In this document: piece by piece, positions 42,154 through 51,670 of the stretch
Numbering within the stretch: the stretch's first letter is position 1
Layout: each line of letters begins with the position of its first letter
Assembly: GCA_900759445.1 (NCBI GenBank)
Contig: CAAEVH010000024.1
Location: forward strand, 1-64,000
Source: an uncultured Raoultella sp.
GTDB taxonomy: Bacteria; Pseudomonadota; Gammaproteobacteria; Enterobacterales; Enterobacteriaceae
Direction: 5' to 3'
Length of the DNA stretch: 64,000 nt
Position numbers and translations under genes: made by a program
Notes under the pieces: model-generated
Databases searched by the model: none
Told to the model about the DNA's origin: nothing
Seen by the model: the letters and a program-made list of their open reading frames with translations, nothing else

Positions 42154-44079
42154 ATGGCGGCGCAGACTCAGGACTCCGGAAAAACAGTATCTTCCGTTAT
42201 CAGTCAGTCATGGCAGCGTTGCAGCCGGTTTATGCCAAGGGAGACCTGGCAGGCGCCGCATCAGGCGCAGGGGCTGACCTTCGAATCGATCTGCCGACGT
42301 AAAACCGCGCTGCTGACCATCGGCCAGGCCGCGCTGGAAGATGCCTGGGAGTTTATGGATAGCCGACCCTGCGCGTTGTTTATCCTCGATGAGTCCGCCT
42401 GTATTCTCAGTCGCTGCGGCGATCCGCAGACGCTGGCGCAGCTCGCCGAACTCGGTTTTCTTGACGGCAGCTACTGCGCGGAAAGCATTATCGGCAGCTG
42501 CGCGCTCTCGCTGGCCTCGATGCTGGGGCAACCGGTGAAAACCACCGGCGATCAACACTTTAAACAGGCGCTGCACGGGTGGTCATTTAGCTCCACGCCG
42601 GTGTTTGATAACCACGGTCGCCTGTTTGGCTCCATCTCGCTGTGCTGTTTGATAGAACAGCAGGCCTCCTCTGATTTGTCTCTGACGCTGGCTATCGCCC
42701 GGGAAGTGGGCAACTCGCTGTTGACCGACAGCCTGCTGGCCGAATCTAACCGCCATCTCAACCAGATGTATGGCCTGCTGGAGAGCATGGATGACGGCGT
42801 GATGGCGTGGAATGAGCAGGGGGTATTGCAGTTTCTTAATGTGCAGGCCGCGACGCTCTTGCATCTTGATGCCCAGACCAGCCAGGGGAAAAATATTAAT
42901 GAACTGGTGACGCTGCCGGCGCTGCTGCGCCGGGCCATTAAGCACGCGCGCGCGCTGAACCATGCGGAAGTGACGTTTGAGAGCCAGCATCAGTTTATCG
43001 ATGCCGTGATTACCCTCAAGCCCATCGTCGAAGAGCAGGGCAACAGCTTTATTTTACTGCTGCACCCGGTAGAGCAGATGCGCCAGCTGATGACCAGCCA
43101 GTTAGGGAAAGTGAGCCACACGTTTGCGCAGATGTCCTCGGACGATCCGGAAACGCGACGGCTGATTCATTTTGGCCGTCAGGCGGCGCGGGGCGGTTTT
43201 CCGGTCCTGCTCTGTGGGGAAGAAGGGGTGGGTAAGGAGCTGGTCGCCCAGGCCATTCATAATGAAAGCGAACGGGCGGGTGGCCCTTATATTGCCGTCA
43301 ACTGTCAGCTGTATGCCGACAGCGTGCTGGGGCAGGATTTTATGGGCAGCGCGCCCACCGATGACGAAAACGGGCGTCTGAGCCGCCTGGAGCTGGCCAG
43401 CGGCGGCACTCTGTTTCTGGAAAAAATAGAGTACCTGGCGCCGGAGCTGCAGTCCGCGCTGCTGCAGGTGATTAAGCAAGGGGTATTAACCCGCCTCGAT
43501 GCCCGGCGCCTGATCCCGGTGGACGTTAAGGTGATTGCCACCACCACCGTTGATCTGGCTAATCTGGTGGAGCAGAACCGCTTTAGTCGCCAGCTCTATT
43601 ACGCGCTGCACTCGTTTGAGATCGTCATTCCGCCGCTGAGGTCGCGGCGCAACAGCATTCCCTCGCTGGTGCACAACCGCCTGCGTAGCCTGGAGAAACG
43701 CTTTTCATCACGCCTGAAAGTGGACGACGATGCCCTGGCGCAGCTGGTGAACTACTCCTGGCCGGGCAATGATTTTGAGTTAAACAGCATTATTGAAAAT
43801 ATCGCCATCAGTAGCGATAACGGCCATATCCGCCTGAGCAATTTGCCGGAATATCTCTTCTCCGAGCGGCCGGGCGGCGATACCGCCTCGCCCCTGTTAC
43901 CCGCCAGCCTGACCTTCAGCGCCATTGAAAAAGAGGCCATTATCCATGCCGCCCGCGTCACCAGCGGCCGGGTGCAGGAGATGTCCCATCTGCTCAATAT
44001 CGGGCGCACGACGCTGTGGCGCAAAATGAAGCAGTACGATATCGACGCCAGCCAGTTCAAGCGTAAAAACCACGACTAG
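42154..44079 (+). CDS. dhaR: dha regulon activator DhaR
   Basis: This 641-residue regulator has a GAF-like sensor (about 50-190), a PAS domain (about 205-300), an AAA+ domain (about 325-555, Walker A CGEEGVGKELVAQAIHNESE) and a Fis-type helix-turn-helix at the end (VQEMSHLLNIGRTTLWRKMKQY). Length equals Klebsiella DhaR. The GAFTGA loop needed to contact sigma54 is missing: the corresponding place reads SVLGQDFMGSAPTDD, consistent with the reported sigma70-dependent action of E. coli DhaR. It lies 94 bp after dhaD on the same strand. Confidence 0.95.
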   Translation: MAAQTQDSGKTVSSVISQSWQRCSRFMPRETWQAPHQAQGLTFESICRRKTALLTIGQAALEDAWEFMDSRPCALFILDESACILSRCGDPQTLAQLAELGFLDGSYCAESIIGSCALSLASMLGQPVKTTGDQHFKQALHGWSFSSTPVFDNHGRLFGSISLCCLIEQQASSDLSLTLAIAREVGNSLLTDSLLAESNRHLNQMYGLLESMDDGVMAWNEQGVLQFLNVQAATLLHLDAQTSQGKNINELVTLPALLRRAIKHARALNHAEVTFESQHQFIDAVITLKPIVEEQGNSFILLLHPVEQMRQLMTSQLGKVSHTFAQMSSDDPETRRLIHFGRQAARGGFPVLLCGEEGVGKELVAQAIHNESERAGGPYIAVNCQLYADSVLGQDFMGSAPTDDENGRLSRLELASGGTLFLEKIEYLAPELQSALLQVIKQGVLTRLDARRLIPVDVKVIATTTVDLANLVEQNRFSRQLYYALHSFEIVIPPLRSRRNSIPSLVHNRLRSLEKRFSSRLKVDDDALAQLVNYSWPGNDFELNSIIENIAISSDNGHIRLSNLPEYLFSERPGGDTASPLLPASLTFSAIEKEAIIHAARVTSGRVQEMSHLLNIGRTTLWRKMKQYDIDASQFKRKNHD

Positions 44080-44338
44080 TTTGCTGCTTTCCTGCGCTCT
44101 CCGCAATTTGGCGGGCGCAATTGCTGTTTTTTCCCGATCTAAGCGGGGATTTGCTGTTGGTCACCGATGACGGGGCGGTTTATGCGGGCTGCGCCGGACT
44201 TATTGGGCAGAAAAACGCCATGCAAACGTTTGACTGAGGTCTGAATCAAAGAAAGGCAACGATCTCTTTGATATCCCCGCAGACTTGGGTCCATATTATA
44301 AACATGTTCATCACATGGTTAATTTTAAGGATAAGAGC
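44080..44338 (+). pseudogene. 3' fragment of an unidentified gene after dhaR
   Basis: From about 44090 to 44239 one frame reads without stop to TGA and looks coding (LLLVTDDGAVYAGCAGLIGQ, ending QKNAMQTFD), but there is no start with a ribosome-binding site and no upstream part. It may be the end of a gene deleted from the dhaR flank. The parent family is not recognised. Confidence 0.35.
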
Positions 44339-44638
44339 ATGCCAACAGCGATAGATAAAGCATTAGATTTTATTGGTGGAATGAACACATCGGCGTCGGC
44401 TCCGCATTCAATGGATGAAAGTACGGCTAAGGGCATTTTAAAATATCTCCATGAGTTAGGCGTTCCGGCTAGCGCCGAAGACGTGATCCTGCGAGGCGAA
44501 CGGGAGGGATGGAATTCCGGGTTCACCAATAAAGTCGCTGGATGGGCGGAAAAAATCGCCGCTGGCAACCGTCTCGTAATTAAAAATCCAGAGTACTTCT
44601 CTTCCTATATGCGGGAGCAGCTCCGGGAGCTGGTGTAA
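44339..44638 (+). CDS. yoaC: DUF1889 family protein YoaC
   Basis: This 99-residue protein begins MPTAIDKALDFIGGMN at the ATG at 44339 and has ESTAKGILKYLHELGVPASA, EGWNSGFTNKVAGWAEKI and VIKNPEYFSSYMREQLREL, close throughout to E. coli YoaC (99 residues). A start at 44285 would add 18 residues and is not supported. In E. coli yoaC is at another chromosome place. The function is unknown. A terminator follows at 44695-44731. Confidence 0.9.
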   Translation: MPTAIDKALDFIGGMNTSASAPHSMDESTAKGILKYLHELGVPASAEDVILRGEREGWNSGFTNKVAGWAEKIAAGNRLVIKNPEYFSSYMREQLRELV

Positions 44639-44694
44639 GCGGCACGTTTTTAAAAAATGATTCTGAAGACGATATCCTGCAGGATGGTATAAAA

Positions 44695-44731
44695 AAGGAG
44701 CAACGTTGCTAACGTCGCTCCTTATATTTTT
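44695..44731 (+). terminator. Intrinsic terminator of yoaC
   Basis: AAGGAGC-A-ACGTT with GCT loop and AACGT-C-GCTCCTT form a bulged stem followed by TATATTTTT, about 55 bp after the yoaC stop. Confidence 0.75.
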
Positions 44732-44844
44732 GCAGCCGATGAATATTCAGCATAATTTGAGATTGCCGCGCTAAGCGATGTATTTGCCGCTGGCTGAACA
44801 TGATGCTGTATTTTTCACTTTATCCGCCATCATCTTCCGGCAAC

Positions 44845-45200
44845 TTTAGCTTTTGAGCATATTCGCAAGTGGCATCGCCAACGGCCAGGTCGTGTCTACG
44901 ACTGGGCAGGCCGGTTCCGTAACGTCAATCTGACTAGGATGGCTTTCAGTTTACAGCGGCGGACAGAATTCCGCCGCTGATGACGACATTTGAGCAACAA
45001 TACCTCTCCCGCTTTTCTGAATTGAGTGCGTTTTCTCGCACAGGACGGGCTGGCTGTCTGGCTGAAAGTCATGTGGAATGTATGTTGATTCATCCCTTCA
45101 GGGGGTGAAAGTGAACATTGTGGTAACAGCCAGTCACGGCCGTTTTGGATTGGCATCCCCGGTGAATGGCTAAAGCAAGTGATGGCTATCTGCAACGAAA
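44845..45200 (+). pseudogene. Decayed Fic-family gene
   Basis: Fic-type sequence survives in fragments. One frame at 44891-44935 reads RVYDWAGRFRNVNLT, and after a frameshift another at 44938-45105 reads DGFQFTAADRIPPLMTTFEQ and on to ESHVECMLIHPFRG before a stop at 45106-45108. These correspond to the VYxWAGxxRxVN block and the start of the Fic motif HPFx(D/E)GNGR; the GNGR part and its arginines are lost. A possible later block is near 45125-45200. Fic proteins transfer AMP or similar groups, often as toxins with antitoxins. There is no full-length frame and no partner gene, so it is non-functional. Confidence 0.75.
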
Positions 45201-45282
45201 GTGTTCTGGTGAACCTTCAGGGTAAAAAAACGAGATTTAAGTCTGAAGCCCAAACGGGACCTGGCTCAAATGCAATGCAAAG

Positions 45283-45320
45283 AAAAAGGACTTAGATAAT
45301 TTCTTATCTAAGTCCTTGTT
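45283..45320 (-). terminator. Intrinsic terminator of tRNA-Ile2
   Basis: A perfect 14 bp stem AAGGACTTAGATAA with a four-base loop is followed on the - strand by TTTTTC. It is 8 bp beyond the 3' end of the tRNA. Confidence 0.9.
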
Positions 45321-45325
45321 TTATC

Positions 45326-45401
45326 TGGTGGCCCCTGCTGGACTTGAACCAGCGACCAAGCGATTATGAGTCGCCTGCTCTAACCACTGAGCTAAGGGGC
45401 C
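45326..45401 (-). tRNA. ileX: tRNA-Ile2 with CAU anticodon (ileX type)
   Basis: The 76 nt gene on the - strand begins GGCCCCTTAGCTCAGTGG, has the anticodon loop CTCATAA with CAT, the T loop GGTTCAAGTCC and encoded CCA end. The cloverleaf closes fully. A CAU anticodon with this body is the minor isoleucine tRNA whose C34 is changed to lysidine to read AUA, not methionine. Sequence and place beside mug-rpoD match E. coli ileX. Confidence 0.95.
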
Positions 45402-45525
45402 GTGGCGAGGGATTATAAAGTAACTGGCAGACGCAATCCAGCGCAAAACGCACGGCTGCTGTTTTTATAAACAATGCATTTTCAATCCTTTATAATCGCC
45501 TTTTAGGTATTGAACGGGTGGAAAG

Positions 45526-46032
45526 ATGATTAACGATATTCTGGCGCCGGACCTGCGGGTGGTCTTCTGCGGCATCAATCCGGGGAAGTCCTCTGCCCAT
45601 ACCGGTTTTCATTTCGCGCATCCGGGCAATCGCTTCTGGAAGGTGATTTATCAGGCCGGTTTTACCGACCGTCTGCTGAAGCCGGAAGAGGAGCTGCAGC
45701 TGCTCGATACGCGCTGCGGGATTACTATGCTGGTGGAGCGCCCGACGGTTCAGGCCAGCGAAGTCGCCTTGCAGGAGCTACGCAGCGGCGGGCGGGAGCT
45801 GGTGTTGAAAATTGAACAGTATCAGCCGCGGGCGCTGGCGATTCTCGGTAAACAGGCCTTTGAGAAAGCGTTTCAGGTGCGCGGCGTGCGCTGGGGCAAA
45901 CAGCAGGTGACCATCGGCGATACGGAAGTGTGGGTGCTGCCAAACCCTAGCGGGTTGAACCGGGCGACGCTGGATAAGCTGGTGGAAGCGTATCGTGAAC
46001 TGGATGATGCGCTGGCATCGCGAGGTCGATAG
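45526..46032 (+). CDS. mug: G/U mismatch-specific DNA glycosylase Mug
   Basis: This 168-residue enzyme removes uracil and ethenocytosine from mismatched DNA. The catalytic block [25 protein letters not shown] with the conserved asparagine is near residues 14-38, and the C-terminal [14 protein letters not shown] insertion-loop motif is present. Length equals E. coli Mug. It converges with rpoD over a shared terminator. Confidence 0.96.
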   Translation: MINDILAPDLRVVFCGINPGKSSAHTGFHFAHPGNRFWKVIYQAGFTDRLLKPEEELQLLDTRCGITMLVERPTVQASEVALQELRSGGRELVLKIEQYQPRALAILGKQAFEKAFQVRGVRWGKQQVTIGDTEVWVLPNPSGLNRATLDKLVEAYRELDDALASRGR

Positions 46033-46088
46033 CCTGCGGTGAGTCGCGTCGCTGGGTCTCTCGGACGGCAACAGGGTGAATTGAAGAC

Positions 46089-46120
46089 AAAAAAAAGCTC
46101 CCCGCAGGGAGCTTTTTTAT
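46089..46120. terminator. Bidirectional terminator between mug and rpoD
   Basis: Stem GCTCCC/GGGAGC with loop CGCA is flanked by A and T runs (AAAAAA and TTTTTT), so it works for both converging genes. Confidence 0.9.
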
Positions 46121-46132
46121 TTCCGGCAACGA

Positions 46133-47977
46133 TTAATCGTCGAGGAAGCTACGCAGCACTTCAGAACGGCTCGGGTGACGCAGCTTACGCAGCGCCTTCG
46201 CTTCGATCTGACGGATACGTTCACGGGTAACGTCGAACTGTTTACCGACTTCTTCCAGCGTGTGGTCGGTATTCATATCGATACCGAAACGCATACGCAG
46301 GACCTTGGCTTCACGAGCGGTCAGGCCTGCCAGCACGTCGTGAGTGGCGGCACGCAGGCTTTCCGTGGTTGCGGAGTCCAGCGGCAGCTCGAGGGTGGTA
46401 TCCTCGATGAAATCACCCAGATGCGAATCTTCATCGTCGCCGATCGGCGTTTCCATGGAGATAGGCTCTTTGGCAATTTTCAGCACTTTACGAATTTTAT
46501 CTTCTGGCATCAGCATGCGTTCAGCCAGCTCTTCCGGCGTCGGCTCGCGACCCATTTCCTGCAGCATCTGGCGGGAGATACGGTTGAGCTTGTTGATAGT
46601 CTCAATCATATGCACCGGAATACGGATGGTGCGCGCCTGATCCGCGATAGAACGGGTGATAGCCTGACGGATCCACCAGGTTGCGTAGGTGGAGAACTTG
46701 TAGCCGCGACGATATTCGAACTTATCAACCGCTTTCATCAGACCAATGTTACCTTCCTGGATCAGATCCAGGAACTGCAGGCCACGGTTGGTGTATTTCT
46801 TGGCGATAGAGATAACCAGACGCAAGTTCGCTTCAACCATCTCTTTCTTCGCACGGCGGGCTTTCGCTTCACCGATGGACATACGACGGTTAATATCTTT
46901 AACCTGCTCGATGGTCAGGCCGGTCTCTTCTTCAATCTGCTGCAGCTTCTGCAGGCCGCGCTGAACGTCTTCTTTGACGTCGTGCAGTTTTTCAGACCAC
47001 GGCTTGTTCATGGCGATCGCAGCGTTGAACCAGGTCTCGCTGGTTTCGTTGCCGGTGAACAGGGTGATGAAGTTCTTCTTCGGCATTTTGCACTGTTCGA
47101 CGCACAGTTTCATGATGATGCGTTCCTGAGTACGGACGCGATCCATCATGCTACGCATGCTGCCGACCAGGTAATCGAACTGTTTCGGTACCAGGCGGAA
47201 CTGTTTGAACACTTCGGACAGCTTGAGAATTTCTTCCTGCGCTGCAGCGTGGCTACGACCTTTCGCTTTGATGGTATCGCGGGTCAGCTCGTACTGCGTG
47301 CGCAGCTCAGCGAATTTCTCGCGCGCCAGCTCAGGGTCGATGCTGTTGTCGTCATCGCTGCTGTCGTCGTCTTCTTCTTCATCTTCGTCTTCGTCGTCAT
47401 CCATCTCTTCCTGAGAGAGTTCAGAGCCGACGTGTGTCGCGGTTGGCGCCAGGTCTTCTTCGGCGTTAGGATCGACGAAACCGGTGATCAGATCGGACAG
47501 GCGCGCTTCTTCAGCTTCAACGCGGTCGTACTGTTCCAGCAGATAGGTAATGGCTTCCGGATATTCAGCAACGGAGCACTGAACCTGGTTGATCCCATCT
47601 TCAATACGTTTGGCGATGTCGATTTCGCCTTCACGCGTCAGCAGTTCTACGGTACCCATTTCGCGCATGTACATGCGCACCGGATCGGTTGTACGTCCGA
47701 TTTCAGATTCAACACTGGACAACACCTGTGCAGCAGCTTCTTCTGCATCTTCGTCGGTGTTGTTGCTGTTTTCAGCCAGCAGCAGATCATCGGCATCCGG
47801 TGCTTCTTCCATCACCTGAATGCCCATGTCATTGATCATTTGGATGATGTCTTCGATCTGATCGGAGTCGACGATATCTTCCGGCAGATGGTCATTGACC
47901 TCGGCATAGGTCAGATAGCCTTGCTCCTTACCACGTTGGACAAGAAGCTTCAGCTGTGACTGCGGGTTTTGCTCCAT
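46133..47977 (-). CDS. rpoD: RNA polymerase sigma-70 factor RpoD
   Basis: This 614-residue primary sigma factor directs housekeeping transcription. Region 1.1 is at the N-terminus ([20 protein letters not shown]), an acidic non-conserved region carries [18 protein letters not shown], region 2 has [15 protein letters not shown] for -10 melting, region 3 and region 4.2 with [27 protein letters not shown] for -35 binding. The ATG at 47977 fits the E. coli start; the frame extends to 48034 without support. It is the last gene of rpsU-dnaG-rpoD. Confidence 0.98.
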   Translation of the reverse strand: MEQNPQSQLKLLVQRGKEQGYLTYAEVNDHLPEDIVDSDQIEDIIQMINDMGIQVMEEAPDADDLLLAENSNNTDEDAEEAAAQVLSSVESEIGRTTDPVRMYMREMGTVELLTREGEIDIAKRIEDGINQVQCSVAEYPEAITYLLEQYDRVEAEEARLSDLITGFVDPNAEEDLAPTATHVGSELSQEEMDDDEDEDEEEDDDSSDDDNSIDPELAREKFAELRTQYELTRDTIKAKGRSHAAAQEEILKLSEVFKQFRLVPKQFDYLVGSMRSMMDRVRTQERIIMKLCVEQCKMPKKNFITLFTGNETSETWFNAAIAMNKPWSEKLHDVKEDVQRGLQKLQQIEEETGLTIEQVKDINRRMSIGEAKARRAKKEMVEANLRLVISIAKKYTNRGLQFLDLIQEGNIGLMKAVDKFEYRRGYKFSTYATWWIRQAITRSIADQARTIRIPVHMIETINKLNRISRQMLQEMGREPTPEELAERMLMPEDKIRKVLKIAKEPISMETPIGDDEDSHLGDFIEDTTLELPLDSATTESLRAATHDVLAGLTAREAKVLRMRFGIDMNTDHTLEEVGKQFDVTRERIRQIEAKALRKLRHPSRSEVLRSFLDD

Positions 47978-48127
47978 AAGACGGTATCCACACTTAATTC
48001 GTTTGATTGGTGTCGACAGACAAACTGCCAACATTTAAAGCGAGGGCGTACTTATATTATTGCCGCTGCGCCTCAGCGCGGCTGTCGGGGGCTTCCCGAA
48101 CGATATTCGGCACTTAAGCCGTGCAAT

Positions 48128-49873
48128 TCATTTTTTTGCCAGCTCCTGACTGATGGTCCAGAGTTCCCGGCGTTCTTCACTGCTTAAACCGTGCGTGCGG
48201 TCGCGAGCTATCAACTCTTCTTGCCGCAGTTCGAGCAGTGAATCAAACATATGGTTGAGCGCGTCGGTGAAGGTTTTTTCCGCGATATCTTTATCTGCTA
48301 TATCGTCCCACATCGACAGTTTTTCAAGGGTTGCGGCCTCATTTGTACCGCGATACTGCTCTAAAAGTTGCCCGGTGGTCAGACCTGGCTGAGACAAACA
48401 GGTTTTGACCAGTTCGCTGAACAGGCCAAGCCCGGGCATTTTGCGCTGATCCAGGCCCTCTAAAGGCGGAACCAGCGGCGCCAAATCCGGGTTTTGCACC
48501 AGCAGTCCTATCAGTATACGCATGGTCGTGCGTTTTAGCTGCGGCGCGGGGCGTGGAGCTCCACTTTCTGTCTGTTTTGGCATTAAACGTTCAAGCTGAG
48601 CGTCATCTAAAATCCCCAGCTTGTTGCCCAGCTCCTGACGCAAATAAATGCGCAGCGTTTCGCCCGGTACCTGGGTGATGAGCGGCAGCGCTAAGGTACT
48701 GAGCTGCGCGCGCCCGTCCGGGGTGCTCAAATCGACCTGCGGCAGCAGGCTGTTGAACAAAAACGTGGAGAGCGGCTGAGCCTGCTCCATCCGCGCTTCA
48801 AACGCCGCTTTCCCCTCTTTACGCACCAGCGTATCCGGGTCTTCGCCGTCGGGCAGAAACATAAAGCGTAGCTGACGGCCATCGGTCATGTACGGCAGCG
48901 CCGTTTCCAGCGCCCGCCAGGCGGCATCGCGGCCAGCCCGGTCGCCGTCGTAACAGCAGATGACCTGATTGGTCGCCCGGAACAAAAGCTGAATATGGTC
49001 GGCGGTGGTCGAGGTCCCCAGCGACGCGACGGCGTAGTTGATGTCGTACTGCGCCAGTGCCACGACGTCCATATAGCCTTCGACAACCAGCAAACGCGGT
49101 GGTTCGGCGTTATCCTGCTGCGCTTCATACAGGCCGTACAGCTGACGGCCCTTATGGAAAATATCGGTTTCCGGAGAGTTAAGGTATTTCGGCAGGGCAT
49201 CACCCAGCACGCGACCACCAAAACCAATCACCCGGCCTCGCTTATCGCGGATAGGGAACATCACCCGTTCGCGGAAGCGGTCGTAACTGCGCCCCTTATC
49301 GTTCGTCACCAGCATGCCGGCATCGATAAGCGACTGGCGGTTTTCTTGATTGCCGCCAAAACGTTTTAAGACGTTATCCCAACCGGGTGGGGCGTAGCCA
49401 ATCGCGAAGCGCGCAATGACCTCGCTGCTTAAGCCACGTTTCGCCAGATACTGGCGCGCAGGGTCGGCGGCGGGTTGCAGCAGAGACTGTTGATAAAACG
49501 CATTCAGACCGTCCATCAATTGATAGAGACTTTGCCGCTGATGGCGCTCTATTTGACTCGGTCCGTTGCCTGCTTCGTATGGCACTTCGAGGTTGTGCAT
49601 GGCGGCCAGCTCTTCGACCGTCTCCACGAACTCGAGTTTGTCGTAGTTCATCAGGAAGTCGACGGCGTTGCCGTGCGCACCGCAACCAAAGCAGTGATAA
49701 AACTGTTTTTCACCGTTGACGGTAAAAGAGGGGGTTTTTTCGTTATGGAATGGACAGCACGCGTGGTAGTTCTTGCCCTGCTTTTTGAGCTTTACCCGCG
49801 CGTCGATGAGATCGACGATGTCGGTGCGCGCCAGCAGATCATTGATAAATACGCGTGGGATTCGTCCAGCCAT
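48128..49873 (-). CDS. dnaG: DNA primase DnaG
   Basis: This 581-residue enzyme makes RNA primers for replication. The CHC2 zinc site is Cys40, His43, Cys61, Cys64 (CPFHNEKTPS and YHCFGCGAHG). The TOPRIM part has LLVVEGYMDVVALAQY and CCYDGDRAGRDAAWRAL. The C-terminal helicase-binding domain ends SEERRELWTISQELAKK. Length equals E. coli DnaG. It lies between rpsU and rpoD in the macromolecular synthesis operon. Confidence 0.98.
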   Translation of the reverse strand: MAGRIPRVFINDLLARTDIVDLIDARVKLKKQGKNYHACCPFHNEKTPSFTVNGEKQFYHCFGCGAHGNAVDFLMNYDKLEFVETVEELAAMHNLEVPYEAGNGPSQIERHQRQSLYQLMDGLNAFYQQSLLQPAADPARQYLAKRGLSSEVIARFAIGYAPPGWDNVLKRFGGNQENRQSLIDAGMLVTNDKGRSYDRFRERVMFPIRDKRGRVIGFGGRVLGDALPKYLNSPETDIFHKGRQLYGLYEAQQDNAEPPRLLVVEGYMDVVALAQYDINYAVASLGTSTTADHIQLLFRATNQVICCYDGDRAGRDAAWRALETALPYMTDGRQLRFMFLPDGEDPDTLVRKEGKAAFEARMEQAQPLSTFLFNSLLPQVDLSTPDGRAQLSTLALPLITQVPGETLRIYLRQELGNKLGILDDAQLERLMPKQTESGAPRPAPQLKRTTMRILIGLLVQNPDLAPLVPPLEGLDQRKMPGLGLFSELVKTCLSQPGLTTGQLLEQYRGTNEAATLEKLSMWDDIADKDIAEKTFTDALNHMFDSLLELRQEELIARDRTHGLSSEERRELWTISQELAKK

Positions 49874-50025
49874 AGGCCCCGTAAACTATACACACGATCA
49901 CCAGACGGCCTCAGCCTATGCTGAATACGTTCTTTCATGATGCGGTGTATCTGCTAATGCATAAACGAAAATAAGCCGCGCATTCCTTCCGGAAGCACGG
50001 CCTTACAACAACAACTCAGTCTGAA

Positions 50026-50045
50026 TTGAGGGCGTTGGCCCTCAA
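50026..50045 (-). terminator. Hairpin between rpsU and dnaG
   Basis: A perfect 8 bp stem TTGAGGGC / GCCCTCAA with loop of four lies just after the rpsU stop. It lacks a strong T run, in keeping with the partial internal terminator known at this place in the E. coli operon, which lowers dnaG relative to rpsU. Confidence 0.6.
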
Positions 50046-50049
50046 CAGA

Positions 50050-50304
<255 letters not shown>

Positions 50305-50335
50305 TCAACGCCAGCTTATTTCAAAATGGTGCGGA

Positions 50336-50365
50336 ATTTTACTGCAATTGCTGCTGCTTTGTAAA
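50336..50365 (-). promoter_or_regulatory. Sigma70 promoter of rpsU-dnaG-rpoD
   Basis: On the - strand TTTACA, an 18 bp spacer and TAAAAT form a promoter 71 bp before the rpsU start. The sequence is close to the known E. coli rpsU promoter of the macromolecular synthesis operon. The rest of the 50266-50614 gap shows no gene and must also hold the tsaD promoter. Confidence 0.75.
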
Positions 50366-50614
50366 GCACCGCTGCCTTTTTTGAAAGGACTTTTATAAGG
50401 GTGAGGAGTATACACGAGGGTTGTTCCTGGGGCGAACAAAGTTTTATCTTCGCCGCCTGCAGGCCTTTCTGGCGCCGCATGGCGGGCAACGTGCGGCCGG
50501 GCGGGTTTTCGGGGCGCCCCGGTTGCCTCGCTGCGCCAACCAGGCACGCTGAGGGTATACATCAACCCGCATTGGTCCTAAACTGCGCGGTATTAGAGCG
50601 AGGTAAAACAAGAC

Positions 50615-51628
50615 ATGCGTGTACTGGGTATTGAAACATCCTGCGATGAAACCGGCATCGCCATTTATGACGACGAAAAAGGCCTGCTAGCCAATCAATT
50701 GTATAGTCAGGTGAAATTACATGCTGACTACGGCGGGGTGGTGCCTGAGCTGGCTTCGCGCGACCACGTGCGTAAAACCGTTCCGCTGATTCAGGCGGCG
50801 TTGAAAGAGGCCGGGCTGACGGCAAAAGAGATCGATGCCGTGGCCTATACCGCAGGTCCCGGCCTGGTCGGCGCGCTGCTGGTCGGCGCAACGGTAGGGC
50901 GTTCACTGGCGTTTGCCTGGAACGTGCCAGCGGTTCCGGTGCACCATATGGAAGGGCATCTGCTGGCGCCGATGCTGGAAGATAATCCCCCCGCATTCCC
51001 GTTTGTGGCGCTGCTGGTCTCTGGCGGCCATACCCAGCTGATTAGCGTCACCGGTATTGGTCAGTACGAGCTGCTCGGCGAGTCTATCGATGATGCGGCC
51101 GGAGAAGCGTTTGATAAAACCGCGAAGCTGCTGGGGCTCGATTATCCCGGCGGCCCGATGCTGTCTAAGATGGCGGCTCAGGGCAAAGAAGGACGATTTG
51201 TTTTCCCCCGTCCGATGACCGACCGTCCCGGTCTGGATTTCAGCTTCTCCGGCCTGAAAACCTTTGCGGCTAACACCATTCGCAATAACGATGACGATGA
51301 GCAGACCCGTGCAGATATCGCCCGCGCGTTTGAAGATGCGGTGGTGGATACGCTGATGATTAAGTGTCGTCGCGCGCTGGAGCAGACCGGCTTTAAACGC
51401 CTGGTGATGGCCGGTGGCGTGAGCGCCAACCGCACGCTGCGCGCGAAGCTGGCGGAGATGATGGCAAAGCGTGGCGGCGAAGTGTTCTATGCGCGTCCGG
51501 AGTTCTGCACCGATAACGGCGCGATGATCGCCTATGCCGGGATGGTTCGCCTGCGTACCGGCGCTAAGCCGGATCTCGGCGTGACCGTCCGTCCGCGCTG
51601 GCCGCTCGCTGAACTGCCGGCGGCGTAA
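50615..51628 (+). CDS. tsaD: tRNA threonylcarbamoyladenosine transferase subunit TsaD
   Basis: This 337-residue ASKHA-fold protein completes the t6A37 modification of ANN-reading tRNAs with TsaB and TsaE. The metal ligands His111 and His115 lie in [11 protein letters not shown], with [16 protein letters not shown] at the start, [10 protein letters not shown] and the late [13 protein letters not shown] and [13 protein letters not shown]. Length equals E. coli. It is divergent from rpsU, as in other enterobacteria. Confidence 0.98.
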   Translation: MRVLGIETSCDETGIAIYDDEKGLLANQLYSQVKLHADYGGVVPELASRDHVRKTVPLIQAALKEAGLTAKEIDAVAYTAGPGLVGALLVGATVGRSLAFAWNVPAVPVHHMEGHLLAPMLEDNPPAFPFVALLVSGGHTQLISVTGIGQYELLGESIDDAAGEAFDKTAKLLGLDYPGGPMLSKMAAQGKEGRFVFPRPMTDRPGLDFSFSGLKTFAANTIRNNDDDEQTRADIARAFEDAVVDTLMIKCRRALEQTGFKRLVMAGGVSANRTLRAKLAEMMAKRGGEVFYARPEFCTDNGAMIAYAGMVRLRTGAKPDLGVTVRPRWPLAELPAA

Positions 51629-51637
51629 TCTGCATCA

Positions 51638-51670
51638 CAGGCCGACATTCTGTCGGCCTGCCTTTCTGCT
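51638..51670 (+). terminator. Intrinsic terminator of tsaD
   Basis: A perfect 10 bp stem CAGGCCGACA with loop TTC is followed by CCTTTCTGCTTT, 9 bp after the tsaD stop. It nearly abuts the convergent permease gene. Confidence 0.8.

Noticed and set aside
44896..45195. 99-codon open frame on the - strand over the Fic relic
   Set aside because: It is the complement of clearly Fic-like sequence on the + strand and has no domain of its own.
46175..47959. 594-codon open frame on the + strand
   Set aside because: Antisense to rpoD, which is certain. No domain is seen in the antisense product.
47978..48034. N-terminal extension of RpoD upstream of MEQNPQ
   Set aside because: It has no ribosome-binding site and no match to sigma-70 family starts.
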